This document shows positions 34,336 to 42,766 of a stretch of 53,616 nt of DNA, one piece after another. The number at the start of each line of letters is the position of its first letter. The stretch's first letter is position 1. Origin of the DNA: Pseudomonas entomophila (GTDB lineage: Bacteria; Pseudomonadota; Gammaproteobacteria; Pseudomonadales; Pseudomonadaceae); assembly GCF_029478665.1 (NCBI RefSeq), contig NZ_JARPQB010000041.1:1-53616 (forward strand). Direction: 5' to 3'. The notes under the pieces were generated by a model. That model was not told the DNA's origin. It did no database searches and worked only from the letters and a program-made list of their open reading frames with translations. The position numbers and the translations under genes are program-made.

Positions 34336-36852
34336 ATGAATACCGACCATGCTGAACGCGACCTTGCCGAACTGAGCGGCGCCTGGGCGCTCATGGACAA
34401 TGCCCGGCAGCTTGCCGAGACCTGGCCCGATGTCTTCAGCCTGGCGCGCCAGGCGGCAGGCGAGTACCTGCGCGAGCACCATCCGCAGTCACCGGATCCC
34501 GACCAGGTCTGGTGGCATGTCTTCGACAATGCGCTGAACGGGCCGACATTCACGGGTTGGCAGCACACTGGCAAACCCCGGCATTCCCTGACATTCACCC
34601 AGTTGTGGATCAGCCGCTTCGACGAAGGGTTCCAGTGGGCGGTCGACCTGCTCCCGGTCTATGGCGGCTTCTACCGCCAGGACGGTAGCGCCGATGCCTA
34701 CGGTGTCGAGAACCAGCTGGAGCTGGACCCGATCAGGATCAGGGAGGACATGCGCGCACTGGATTTCGCGGCTCGGGTCGAACAGCGCACGGCTGATTTC
34801 TGGGCGCATAACGGCAGCGTATTCGAGATGCTGGCCAAGGTCAGTTTCGTCCAGCAGATCCAGCAGAGCCTGGCGCAAGGGCATATCGAGCCCTTCGACG
34901 CCGAGCGCCTGCGGGCCTGGCTGGGCCTTGAGGCAGAGGGGCCAGTGGGGCTCGAGACACTGCGGGGCAACGTGCCGGACAGTCGCTTCAAGATTCGCCA
35001 GTATGAGGTGCAAGGAGGGGGGCACCTGCTGACGCTGAGCACCGAGGACGGGCGGATACTGCTGTACACGCCTACCGCTCCGACGGTGCTGCAGGCGTTT
35101 GCCAGTGGGGCGCGACTGGTGGCCTGGGTTGGCGAGCGCGCCAGCGCGCCGGATGCCCAGCAGTGGTTCGATCAGTTGCACCCGCCGGGTTGGCTGGCGA
35201 GCGCCGCCGAGCGCCGTGAATTTCGCCTGAGGAGACCGTGGCGAGGACGCATCCCCGTCTCGCCCTGGTGGCCTTTCGGCCCTGGGGCGGACGTCACCGG
35301 CGACCTGTTCGCGTTGCTCAAGCGCATGACCCAGGAAGACCTGAGCGCCCAGCACCAGGTCATTGTCAGCAACGAGGCGCTGGATAAGCAGCACTGGCAC
35401 GCTTACATCACCACGGCCACCCGGATGTTCGGTTCGTTCACCTTGCTGTTCTGGCCGTTCAGCCTGTTCATGGTGGGCCTGGGCATGGTCAGTGTGGCGT
35501 TGGATGTGCAGGCATCGTTGGTCGCCACCAATGAAAAGCGGCGCTGGGAAGCCTTTCTAAGTGCTTTCGCCGATGCGCTGACGGTGGTGCTGGCGAGCCT
35601 GGATGTCGCGGTGGGGGCGAGCGCGGTTGGCTATCGCGCCGCGCCGCAGGTGCTCAGGGCGACGCCGAAGGCATGGCTGCCGGTGGGCGCGCCCGGCGAG
35701 GAGCTGGTGCCATTTGCCAGTGCGCGTCGTGCTGGCAACGCCATACAGACGCCCGGACGCTTCCAGGGGGTGGAGGTCGATGCACAGGGGGCGACCTGGA
35801 TCGAAATGAACGGCCTGAGCCTGCGCACCCGCTTCGAGACACAGCTGGACAGCTGGGTGGTGACCCATGAACGAGCCCCCTACGGCCTGATGCCAGCCTT
35901 GCCCGTGCGCCTGGGCGAGGGAGGCGCCTGGCAGCTGCTCGCCCCCGACGGCGACCTCGACGCGCTCGCCACGGACTTCTGGAATGTCTACATGGAGGTC
36001 GACGAAGTACAAAGCCAGGCATTGGCAAGGCGTATCGAGGCCCGGCAGCGCGCGTTGCTCAGGTCGGGCAACCTGCCGGAGTTCGTCGGCCACATGGCCC
36101 CGATGGATACCCATGGCAATCCTTGCGTCACGGTCAATGGCACGACGCACTATACGTTCTGGCATGAAGGCGATATCCACAACAGCCTGCTCGAGCAGTA
36201 CAGCGGCCAGATGGCCAAGATCAATGACCTGTTCTCCGCCACTCGGCCGCGACCGACGTTCGTCCAACTCCCCGAGTTGATGCACTACCTGGACAACCTG
36301 TTCGCCTCGATGGCAGAGCTGCCGCATTCGACGGCGCCGTTGCTGTGGCGTGGCGTGCGAGGCGGGCGCTCGGGGCTGGCTGCACACTATCGGGCGGGCG
36401 CGGTCGGGCCGGGCGACCTGCTGGTCAGCACCGACATCACCTCGTTTACCGAGAACCCCTACATTCCCCGGTGGTTCATGGTGGACAAGCCCTTCGTCGG
36501 GCGACCCTTGGCGGAAATCACCGGCCAGTTCGACGAGCACACCGTGCTCTACGAGCTGGTCAACGACGGCAAGGTCACGGGGGTGCCCGTCGCGCCGATG
36601 ACGCAGTGGCAGGAGTCAGAGGTGCTGTTCACGCCGGGGCGCTTGTTCCGCATCGAGTCGGTCCGCGACATCGGTGGCCAGCACTATCGCTTCCTGCGCT
36701 TCAGGTTGCGCGAGGTTGAGCGGGCGCAGGGTGAGCGGGTCTTCGATCTGCGCAGCGGCCTGCCGTTCGATCGGGAGGCCTACCTCGAGCGGGTCCAGTA
36801 CGACAAGCTGGTGGAGCGCTGTTTCCCGGCCAGCCAATGGCCTGAGGCCTAG
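34336..36852 (+). CDS. Predicted toxin: dermonecrotic-toxin-like (DUF6543) protein with C-terminal ADP-ribosyltransferase-like domain
   Basis: An 838-residue protein, if it starts at the ATG at 34336 (MNTDHAERDLAELSGAW); in-frame starts back to 34249 are possible and no start has a good ribosome-binding site. Residues about 80-340 resemble the dermonecrotic-toxin/DUF6543 module of Pseudomonas toxins (LWISRFDEGFQWAVDLLPVY, FWAHNGSVFEMLAKVSF). Two hydrophobic helices follow (about 364-390 and 410-435), which could insert into membranes. The last 180 residues carry the landmarks of R-S-E ADP-ribosyltransferases: R672 in LLWRGVRGG, S698-T699 in LLVSTDITSF, and E760-S-E762 in QWQESEVLFTPGRLFRIESV. 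There is no signal peptide, no adjacent immunity, chaperone or secretion gene, and the gene ends in a MITE arm. The transferase call is by motif only, with no computed homology. Target and delivery route are unknown. Confidence 0.72.
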   Translation: MNTDHAERDLAELSGAWALMDNARQLAETWPDVFSLARQAAGEYLREHHPQSPDPDQVWWHVFDNALNGPTFTGWQHTGKPRHSLTFTQLWISRFDEGFQWAVDLLPVYGGFYRQDGSADAYGVENQLELDPIRIREDMRALDFAARVEQRTADFWAHNGSVFEMLAKVSFVQQIQQSLAQGHIEPFDAERLRAWLGLEAEGPVGLETLRGNVPDSRFKIRQYEVQGGGHLLTLSTEDGRILLYTPTAPTVLQAFASGARLVAWVGERASAPDAQQWFDQLHPPGWLASAAERREFRLRRPWRGRIPVSPWWPFGPGADVTGDLFALLKRMTQEDLSAQHQVIVSNEALDKQHWHAYITTATRMFGSFTLLFWPFSLFMVGLGMVSVALDVQASLVATNEKRRWEAFLSAFADALTVVLASLDVAVGASAVGYRAAPQVLRATPKAWLPVGAPGEELVPFASARRAGNAIQTPGRFQGVEVDAQGATWIEMNGLSLRTRFETQLDSWVVTHERAPYGLMPALPVRLGEGGAWQLLAPDGDLDALATDFWNVYMEVDEVQSQALARRIEARQRALLRSGNLPEFVGHMAPMDTHGNPCVTVNGTTHYTFWHEGDIHNSLLEQYSGQMAKINDLFSATRPRPTFVQLPELMHYLDNLFASMAELPHSTAPLLWRGVRGGRSGLAAHYRAGAVGPGDLLVSTDITSFTENPYIPRWFMVDKPFVGRPLAEITGQFDEHTVLYELVNDGKVTGVPVAPMTQWQESEVLFTPGRLFRIESVRDIGGQHYRFLRFRLREVERAQGERVFDLRSGLPFDREAYLERVQYDKLVERCFPASQWPEA

Positions 36853-37013
36853 TGTGGTGTTTCACAAATAACGACCATGATTCGCGGCGCTTTTTGCGCT
36901 CATGCGGCGTTGTCGCTCCTCGCCATAGCTGGGCTACGACTCGTCGCGACGCCTTGCCTGAGCGCAAAAATCGCTCGCGAGTTATTGGTCGTATTTGCAA
37001 AACACCACACTAG
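36849..37013. mobile_element. MITE-like palindromic element, 165 bp
   Basis: The outer ends are inverted: CTAGTGTGGTGTTT at 36849 and its complement ending at 37013. The match continues inward with small gaps for about 50 bp (AACGACCA, TTCGCG, TTTTTGCGCTCA against their complements), and the middle (ATAGCTGGGCTACGA) is also roughly self-complementary, so the whole 165 bp can fold into one hairpin. CTAG at both outer ends could be a 4-bp target duplication or part of the terminal repeat. There is no room for a transposase, so it would move in trans. The stop codons of the toxin and of atsC lie in its two ends. Confidence 0.75.
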
Positions 37014-37873
37014 AGGGCGATCAGCTCGGGACGCAGCCCTTCGATCCGGCGTGCCGGGGGCGGGCGATGGCCGTCGCCACCGGTGATCTGCAGCAGCACC
37101 TTCTCGCGCAGCTCGTGCAAGGTCGCGCCCGTGCGCAGGCGCGGGTGCGGCAGGTCGATTTCCACCACGGCCTTGATGCGCCCGGGACGCGGTTCCAGCA
37201 CCACCACCCGGTCAGCCAGGTAGGTCGCTTCCTCGGCATCGTGGGTGACCAGCAGGATGGTGACCCCCGAACGCTTGCGAATCGCCAGCAGTTCATCCTG
37301 CAACTGTTGGCGGGTGAGGGCGTCGAGGGCGCCGAAGGGTTCGTCCAGCAACAGGATCCTGGGGCTGGCCACCAGGCCGCGGGCGATCGCCACACGCTGG
37401 GCCATGCCGCCGGACAACTGGTGCGGGTAGGCCGACTCGAAGCCGACCAGGCCCACCAGTTGCACGAATTCGTGCACGCGCCGCGCGCGCTCGCCTTGGG
37501 TCAGTTTTTCAGTCGCCAGGCCCAGGCCGATGTTCTGCTCCACCGTCAACCAGGGGAACAGACGGTGTTCCTGGAACACGATGCCGCGTTCGCCACCGAC
37601 GCCGCCGACGGGGTGGCCATCGACCTGGATACTGCCGTTGTACTCGGTGTCCAGCCCCACCAGCAGGCGCAGCAGGGTGGATTTGCCACAGCCGGACGCA
37701 CCGACGATGGCGATGAATTCGCCTTCATTGATCGACAGGTCGAAATCGCGGATGGCCTCGAATGACTGGCCGTCGACCGTGAAGGCCTTGCCGACCCGCT
37801 CGAAGCTGACCAGCGGTGGCGTGGCATCGGCTTGGTTGGCCGCGTGCAGGGCCGGGGTGATGAAGGCGTTCAT
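37010..37873 (-). CDS. atsC: Sulfate-ester ABC transporter ATP-binding protein AtsC
   Basis: A 287-residue importer ATPase of the SsuB/TauB class: Walker A GASGCGKSTLLRLL (about 57-70), Q-loop FQEHRLFPW, signature LSGGMAQRVAIARGL, Walker B ILLLDEPFGALD and VTHDAEEA. Its ATG overlaps the stop of atsB (ATGA). With atsB, atsR and atsK it matches the atsRBC/atsK sulfate-ester system described in P. putida S-313; the symbol rests on that context. The TAG stop lies in the terminal repeat of the MITE, so the last residues may differ from those of relatives without the insertion. Confidence 0.85.
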   Translation of the reverse strand: MNAFITPALHAANQADATPPLVSFERVGKAFTVDGQSFEAIRDFDLSINEGEFIAIVGASGCGKSTLLRLLVGLDTEYNGSIQVDGHPVGGVGGERGIVFQEHRLFPWLTVEQNIGLGLATEKLTQGERARRVHEFVQLVGLVGFESAYPHQLSGGMAQRVAIARGLVASPRILLLDEPFGALDALTRQQLQDELLAIRKRSGVTILLVTHDAEEATYLADRVVVLEPRPGRIKAVVEIDLPHPRLRTGATLHELREKVLLQITGGDGHRPPPARRIEGLRPELIAL

Positions 37874-39453
37874 GCGGTTCTCCAGCGCGTGGCGCGTGAT
37901 TCGAGGGATTGGCCGAGATGGCCGAGCAGGGCACCGACCAGGCCGATCAGGACCATGGCGGCCATCACCTGGTCCATGCGGAACAACTGTTGGGCGCCGA
38001 TCATCAGGCTGGCGATGCCGCCGTTGGAGGGCATGAAGTACTCGGCGCCGATGGTGCCGAGCCAGGCATAGATCAATGACAGCCGGGCCCCGGCGAAGAT
38101 CGCCGGAGCGGCCCCTGGCAGCACCAGCAGGCGCAGGCGCTGCGCCAGGTTCAGGCGCAGCGTCCTGGCGGCCTCGCCGAGCTGCGGCGACAGGCTGGCG
38201 ATGCCGCGTTGGGTGGCAATCAGCAGCGGGAAGAACGCCGCCAGGCCAACGAAGACCAGCTTGGAGCCCTCACCCAGGCCGAACCAGGCGGTGAGCAGCG
38301 GTACCCAGGCGAACAACGCCACTTGGCGCAGCGCCGACAGGCTCGGGCCGAGCAGGCGCTCGGCGCCATGCGACAACCCCAGCCACAGGCCCAGGGCCAA
38401 GCCTGCGCCACCGCCGAGCAGCAGGCCTGCCAGGGTGCGTTGCAGGCTCAGGCGCAGGGCTTCGGGCAGCGAGCCGTCCAGCAGACCGTCCTGCAAGCTG
38501 CGTAGCACCTGCAGTGGCGAGGTGAGGATGCTGCCATCGATCCAGCCGAAACTGTTGCTGGCCTGCCACAGGGCCAGTAGCGCCGCCGGCAGCAACAGGC
38601 TCTGCCAGCCTCGTGGGCTCGGCCCGCGCACCTGTTCGCCGGTGGCCGGCTGCGGCCAGTACAACAGCCGGCGCTCCAGGCCTGAGAAGCCTCGGTCCAT
38701 CGACGCGCCGACCAAACCGATCAGCAGGATGCACAGGAACACCAGGTCGAGCATGAACAACTGTCGACCCCAGACCATCAGGTAACCGATGCCCTCGCTA
38801 GAAGCCAGCAGCTCCACTGCCAGCAATGAGGTCCAGCCGGTGGCCAAGGCCAGGCGCACGCCCGCGAGGAAGGCCGGCAGGGCGGCCGGCAGCAGCAAAC
38901 GCAGGAACAGCAGGTGGCGCGGCAGGCGCAAGGTGGCAGCGGCTTCGCGCAACTTGGGCTGGGCGTCGCGCACGCCGACCAGGGTGTGCAGGGTGACCGG
39001 CACCACCACGGCCTTGACCAGCACCACCAGCTTGAGCTGCTCGCCGATGCCGAAGAACAGCATGAACAGCGGGATCCAGGCCAGTGTGGGGATCTGCGCC
39101 AGCGCGATGAAGGTCGGTAGCACCAGTGTCTGCGCACGCTGCGACGCGCCCAGCCAGGCACCCAGCAGCAACCCGCCGGCGACCCCCGCCAATAGTCCCC
39201 AGATCAGCCGTTGCAAACTTATCCACAGATGCCCCCAGAGCTCGCTGGAGCCGTACTCCAGCGCGCTGTGCCAGACCAGCGACGGCGCGGGCAGGATCTG
39301 CTCGCTCATCCAGTGTTCACGGCTGGCGATAATCCACAATGCCGCCACCGCCAACGGCACGACCCACGGTATGCAGGAGCGGCCTTGAGCCGCGAAAGGG
39401 CCGCTTAGCGGCCCCCACCGACGGCGCTGGCCAACGCTCAAGACTTCGCTCAT
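37870..39453 (-). CDS. atsB: Sulfate-ester ABC transporter permease AtsB, tandem-fused
   Basis: A 527-residue permease carrying two BPD_transp_1 domains in one chain (about 60-265 and 300-510), each with about six helices and its own EAA-type loop (PKLREAAATLRLPRHLLFLR and PQLGEAARTLRLNLAQRLRL). Normal permeases of this class have one domain and form dimers. The tandem build fits the double-size AtsB permease of the ats system. The ATG at 39453 has AGAGGTG 5 bp upstream. Residues about 13-28 (RWGPLSGPFAAQGRSC) are encoded by a REP element that keeps the frame, directly before the first helix (IPWVVPLAVAALWII). Confidence 0.88.
   Translation of the reverse strand: MSEVLSVGQRRRWGPLSGPFAAQGRSCIPWVVPLAVAALWIIASREHWMSEQILPAPSLVWHSALEYGSSELWGHLWISLQRLIWGLLAGVAGGLLLGAWLGASQRAQTLVLPTFIALAQIPTLAWIPLFMLFFGIGEQLKLVVLVKAVVVPVTLHTLVGVRDAQPKLREAAATLRLPRHLLFLRLLLPAALPAFLAGVRLALATGWTSLLAVELLASSEGIGYLMVWGRQLFMLDLVFLCILLIGLVGASMDRGFSGLERRLLYWPQPATGEQVRGPSPRGWQSLLLPAALLALWQASNSFGWIDGSILTSPLQVLRSLQDGLLDGSLPEALRLSLQRTLAGLLLGGGAGLALGLWLGLSHGAERLLGPSLSALRQVALFAWVPLLTAWFGLGEGSKLVFVGLAAFFPLLIATQRGIASLSPQLGEAARTLRLNLAQRLRLLVLPGAAPAIFAGARLSLIYAWLGTIGAEYFMPSNGGIASLMIGAQQLFRMDQVMAAMVLIGLVGALLGHLGQSLESRATRWRTA
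39372..39414 (-). repeat. REP element inside the atsB reading frame
   Basis: On the plus strand TGCAGGAGCGGCCTTGAGCC followed by GCGAAAGGGCCGCTTAGCGG matches the intergenic REP copies at 25081, 41742 and 41802. Here it lies within the 5' coding part of atsB and is translated without a stop or frameshift as GPLSGPFAAQGRSC. Confidence 0.85.
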
Positions 39454-39751
39454 CAAGGCACCTCTCAAACCCTTCCTTGTTTATTCGCTTATGGAATTAA
39501 AAATTCTCATAAACGATATTCAAGAGATAAGAACATGCGCCTGCTGCATGCGAAAGCCCCAAGGCATTGCGTTTTCCTCATATTTTCCATGCATGCGCTG
39601 CAAGCCGTCCGGCGCCCCGCGTGTCACCTGGTTTATGTCTTCTGGTTACTAAAAAATGAAGTTTTGATCTTTGTAGGTTCTAACCCGACCTGCCTAGCTT
39701 CTGGCCAAAGCGCCGGCCATCGCCGGTGGCAGCCTGCCCAGGAGCATTGCC
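39454..39751. promoter_or_regulatory. Divergent atsBC / atsRK promoter region
   Basis: This 298-bp AT-rich gap separates two transcription units of one transport system. A perfect inverted repeat GAATT-AAA-AATTC lies at 39494-39506, inside a wider imperfect palindrome (TATGGAATT...TCATA), and is a candidate site for SftR or CysB. I see no gene in the gap. Confidence 0.45.
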
Positions 39752-40792
39752 ATGAAAGCCCGAATCCGCCACCTGCTCACCCCCCTGCTGGCCGGCCTGC
39801 TAAGTGCCTTGCCGTTGGCTGCCCATGCTGCCCAGCCCGAGTCGATCCGTATCGCCGTCCCGGACCTGAGCGCCGGCAGCAAGCCCAGCGCCGGCGGTGT
39901 GGTCGATGTACTGCGCGACCAGCAACTGCTTGAGAAGGAATTTGCCAAGGATGGCATCCGCATCGACTGGCACTTCTTCAAGGGGGCGGGGCCCGTGGTC
40001 AATGAAGCCTTGGCCAACGGCCAGGCGGACTTCGCCTACCTGGGTGACCTGGCGGCAATCATCGGCAAGGCCAATGGCCTCGACACCCGCGTGCTGTCTG
40101 CCGGCGTGCGTGGGGTGAAGAGTTACCTGGGCGTGGTGCCTGGCTCGGGTATTCACAGCTTGCAGGATCTGAAGGGCAAGCGCGTCGCGGTATTCCGCGG
40201 CACCGCCAACCAGCTGTCGTTCGCCAGCGCCCTGGCCAGCCAGGGGTTGTCCGAGCGTGAGCTGAAGGTGATCAACCTGGACTTCAACGCCGCCAACGCC
40301 GCCCTGGCCGCCAAGCAGATCGACGCCACCTGGGGGCTGTCCAACCTGCTGTCGCTGCGTGAGCGTGGCCTGGTCGAGCTGCCGGTCAACTCCCGCGATC
40401 TCAAGGGTGCCGGTGGTACCCAGTCCGTGCTGATCGGCACCGGCGAGTTCATCCGCCAGCACCCCGACCTGGTGCAGCGCCTGGTCACTGCCCAGCAGCA
40501 AGCAGTGAGGTGGCTGCAGAACGAACACAACCGCGACGCCTACGTGGACCTGGTGTCGGCCCAGGCCAACTGGCCACGGGCGATCCTGCGCGATGACCTG
40601 GCTCAGGAAAACCTGGCCCGCTACTTCGACCCACGGCTGGATGCCGAATTCGTCGGCCTGCTGCAGCAGGGCGTGGACCTGGCCGCCAAGGAGCGCTTGA
40701 TCCGCCGCGGCTTCCAGGTTGCCGACTGGATCGAGCCACGCTTCCTCGACGCCGCCTTGCAACAGGACCAGGCCACCCAGGCCGCCCGCTGA
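39752..40792 (+). CDS. atsR: Sulfate-ester binding protein AtsR (periplasmic)
   Basis: A 346-residue binding protein with a signal peptide (ending near AAHA-AQP, about residue 27). The mature part has the SsuA-like pattern: IRIAVPDLSAGSKP, INWHFFKGAG-type strand (IDWHFFKGAGPVVNEALANG, about 71-90), DFAYLGDLAAIIG, and LKGKRVAVFRGTANQLSF. It would deliver alkyl or aryl sulfate esters to AtsBC. AGGAG precedes the ATG. It is 37 bp upstream of atsK, in one operon. Confidence 0.87.
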   Translation: MKARIRHLLTPLLAGLLSALPLAAHAAQPESIRIAVPDLSAGSKPSAGGVVDVLRDQQLLEKEFAKDGIRIDWHFFKGAGPVVNEALANGQADFAYLGDLAAIIGKANGLDTRVLSAGVRGVKSYLGVVPGSGIHSLQDLKGKRVAVFRGTANQLSFASALASQGLSERELKVINLDFNAANAALAAKQIDATWGLSNLLSLRERGLVELPVNSRDLKGAGGTQSVLIGTGEFIRQHPDLVQRLVTAQQQAVRWLQNEHNRDAYVDLVSAQANWPRAILRDDLAQENLARYFDPRLDAEFVGLLQQGVDLAAKERLIRRGFQVADWIEPRFLDAALQQDQATQAAR

Positions 40793-40829
40793 ACCCGAAC
40801 CCCGACAAGAAACCGTGAGGAGCACGACC

Positions 40830-41735
40830 ATGAGCAACGCCGCACTGGCCACCGCGCCGCAAGCCCTCGAACTCGACATCCAGCCCGTCGCCGGGCGTAT
40901 AGGCGCCGAGATCCGTGGCATCCAACTGTCCGCCGGCCTCGACCCCGCCACTATCGAGGCCATCCAGGCCGCGCTGGTGCGGTACAAGGTGATCTTCTTC
41001 CGCGCCCAGGATCACCTGGACGACACAGGCCAGGAGGCCTTCGCCCAGTTGCTCGGCGAGCCCATCGCCCACCCCACCGTGCCGGTGGTCGACGGCACAA
41101 GTTACTTGCTCCAGCTCGATGGCGCCGAAGGCCAGCGGGCCAATTCCTGGCACACCGACGTGACCTTCGTCGATGCCTACCCCAAGGCCTCGATCCTGCG
41201 CAGCGTGGTCGCACCGGCATCGGGTGGCGACACGGTCTGGGCCAATACCGCCGCCGCCTACCAGGAACTGCCTGAGCCGCTGCGGGCGCTGGCCGATTCG
41301 TTGTGGGCGGTGCACAGCAACGAATACGACTATGCCAGCGTCAAGCCGGACGTCGACCCGGCCAAGCTCGAGCGCTACCGCAAAGTGTTCACCTCGACGG
41401 TGTACGAGACTGAGCACCCGGTGGTGCGGGTGCACCCGATCAGCGGCGAGCGAGCCTTGCAGCTGGGGCACTTCGTCAAACGCATCAAGGGTTATTCGCT
41501 GGCCGATTCACAGCACCTGTTCGCGCTGTTGCAAGGGCACGTGACACGCCTGGAGAACACCGTGCGCTGGCGCTGGCAGGCGGGGGACGTGGCGATCTGG
41601 GATAACCGCGCGACGCAGCATTACGCGGTGGACGACTACGGCACCCAGCCGCGCATCGTGCGCCGGGTGACGCTGGCTGGAGAGGTGCCGGTGGGAGTGG
41701 ATGGGCAGTTGAGCCGGACCACGCGTAAAGGTTGA
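40830..41735 (+). CDS. atsK: Alkylsulfatase AtsK, Fe(II)/2-oxoglutarate dioxygenase
   Basis: A 301-residue dioxygenase that oxidises the carbon bearing a sulfate ester, releasing an aldehyde and sulfate for growth. The iron ligands fall at H108-x-D110 (NSWHTDVTF) and H264 (ATQHYAVDDY), the same numbers as in the P. putida S-313 enzyme as I recall it, and the whole sequence looks very close to that protein (MSNAALATAP...QPVAGRIGAEIRG). The C-terminal arginines (RIVRRVTLAGEVP) bind 2-oxoglutarate. The ATG at 40830 follows GTGAGGAGC; upstream in-frame codons would run into atsR. It is in an operon with atsR. Confidence 0.95.
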   Translation: MSNAALATAPQALELDIQPVAGRIGAEIRGIQLSAGLDPATIEAIQAALVRYKVIFFRAQDHLDDTGQEAFAQLLGEPIAHPTVPVVDGTSYLLQLDGAEGQRANSWHTDVTFVDAYPKASILRSVVAPASGGDTVWANTAAAYQELPEPLRALADSLWAVHSNEYDYASVKPDVDPAKLERYRKVFTSTVYETEHPVVRVHPISGERALQLGHFVKRIKGYSLADSQHLFALLQGHVTRLENTVRWRWQAGDVAIWDNRATQHYAVDDYGTQPRIVRRVTLAGEVPVGVDGQLSRTTRKG

Positions 41736-41741
41736 GAGCGT

Positions 41742-41846
41742 GGGGGCCGCTTTGCGGCCCTTTCGCGGCACAAGGCCGCTCCTACAGGACCATGCGATTT
41801 TCTGTAGGAGCGGCCTTGTGCCGCGAAAGGGCTGCGCAGCAGCCCC
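41742..41846. repeat. REP element pair, inverted
   Basis: Two REP copies in opposite orientation, GGCCGCTTTGCGGCCCTTTC onward (41746-41787) and CTGTAGGAGCGGCCTTGTGC onward (41802-41846), lie between the convergent atsK and sftR genes. They could form a strong hairpin and end both transcripts. Confidence 0.88.
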
Positions 41847-41851
41847 TATTG

Positions 41852-42766
41852 CTACAACTCGGTATCACAGGCCACCAGCTGCCTGACCAACCCCTGCGCC
41901 AACGCCGACAACCCATACCCCACCCGGCTCACCACGCCATAGCGCGTGTAGAACGCCTCTTCCTGCTCCGGCGCCAAGTCCGCCAACGCTAACGCCACCA
42001 ACCCCCGCTCCCCTTGGTACGGCCGCAGATTCGCGCTGCAAGCGATGCCGATGGTGTCCGAGTGCAGCACGACATTGAGCAGCGCATAGCCGTGCTCGCA
42101 CTCCACGCTGGGCAGAAAGTCCTGCCGACCGCTCAGGTCGCTGAGGATCTTGCGGATGTTCGGTGGGCGAAACGTGGTGGCCAATGGGTAATCGAACAGG
42201 TCCCGTGCCCGTACTTCGGCATGCTCGGTCAGCGGGTGCCCGGCGCGGCAGCAGAAGTGCCAGCGCTGGGGCTTGAGCTTGAGCACCTGGTAATCCGGGT
42301 CGGCCTCGAACTGGCGGGTGTCGGCGACGAAGAATTCGATTTCCTCGGCGATCAGGCGACGGTTCAGCGCCTGCCAGTTGTCCACCTGGAAACAGGTGCG
42401 TGCCGCCGGGTACTCGGCGACGAACCGCGCCACCGCACGCGGCACCAAACCACCGGCTGGCGCTGGCCCCGAGCCGAAGCGCACCACCCCCGTGGTCGCA
42501 CCATTGAACTGGTTGATCTCGTTGGCCAGGTTGTGCGCCCCGTGCACCAGCCGCCGCGCATGCTCCAGCACCAGCAACCCCTGGCGGGTGGGTGCCAGTT
42601 CCTTGCTGGCGCGGTCGACCAGGCGGCAGCCGACGTTGTGTTCCAGCGTCTGGATGCTGCGGCTGAACGCCGATTGCGAAAGGTTCACCGCGGCCGCCGC
42701 GGCCACGAAGCTGCGGTGTTCGACAAGGGCGATGAAGTGGCGGAGCTGGCGCAGGTCGATATGCAT
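41852..42766 (-). CDS. sftR: LysR-family regulator of sulfate-ester use, SftR
   Basis: A 304-residue LysR regulator. The N-terminal winged helix is clear (LRQLRHFIALVEHRSFVAAA, then NLSQSAFSRSIQTLEHNVGC and APTRQG), followed by a substrate-binding domain (about 90-295). Divergent from a TonB receptor gene and next to atsK, it sits where SftR of P. putida S-313 does; SftR is the regulator of sulfate-ester genes there. In such systems the activator responds to sulfur supply or the ester. The intergenic region between it and sftP holds candidate binding sites. Symbol by context. Confidence 0.85.
   Translation of the reverse strand: MHIDLRQLRHFIALVEHRSFVAAAAAVNLSQSAFSRSIQTLEHNVGCRLVDRASKELAPTRQGLLVLEHARRLVHGAHNLANEINQFNGATTGVVRFGSGPAPAGGLVPRAVARFVAEYPAARTCFQVDNWQALNRRLIAEEIEFFVADTRQFEADPDYQVLKLKPQRWHFCCRAGHPLTEHAEVRARDLFDYPLATTFRPPNIRKILSDLSGRQDFLPSVECEHGYALLNVVLHSDTIGIACSANLRPYQGERGLVALALADLAPEQEEAFYTRYGVVSRVGYGLSALAQGLVRQLVACDTEL

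Noticed and set aside
34158..37013. Genomic island with integrase at tRNA-Arg
   Set aside because: No integrase or transposase gene and no second copy of the tRNA 3' end is visible; only the toxin and MITE are present.
36877..37086. Short plus-strand open frame crossing the MITE
   Set aside because: It is made of the inverted repeat sequence and the antisense of the atsC 3' end, with no start site or homology.
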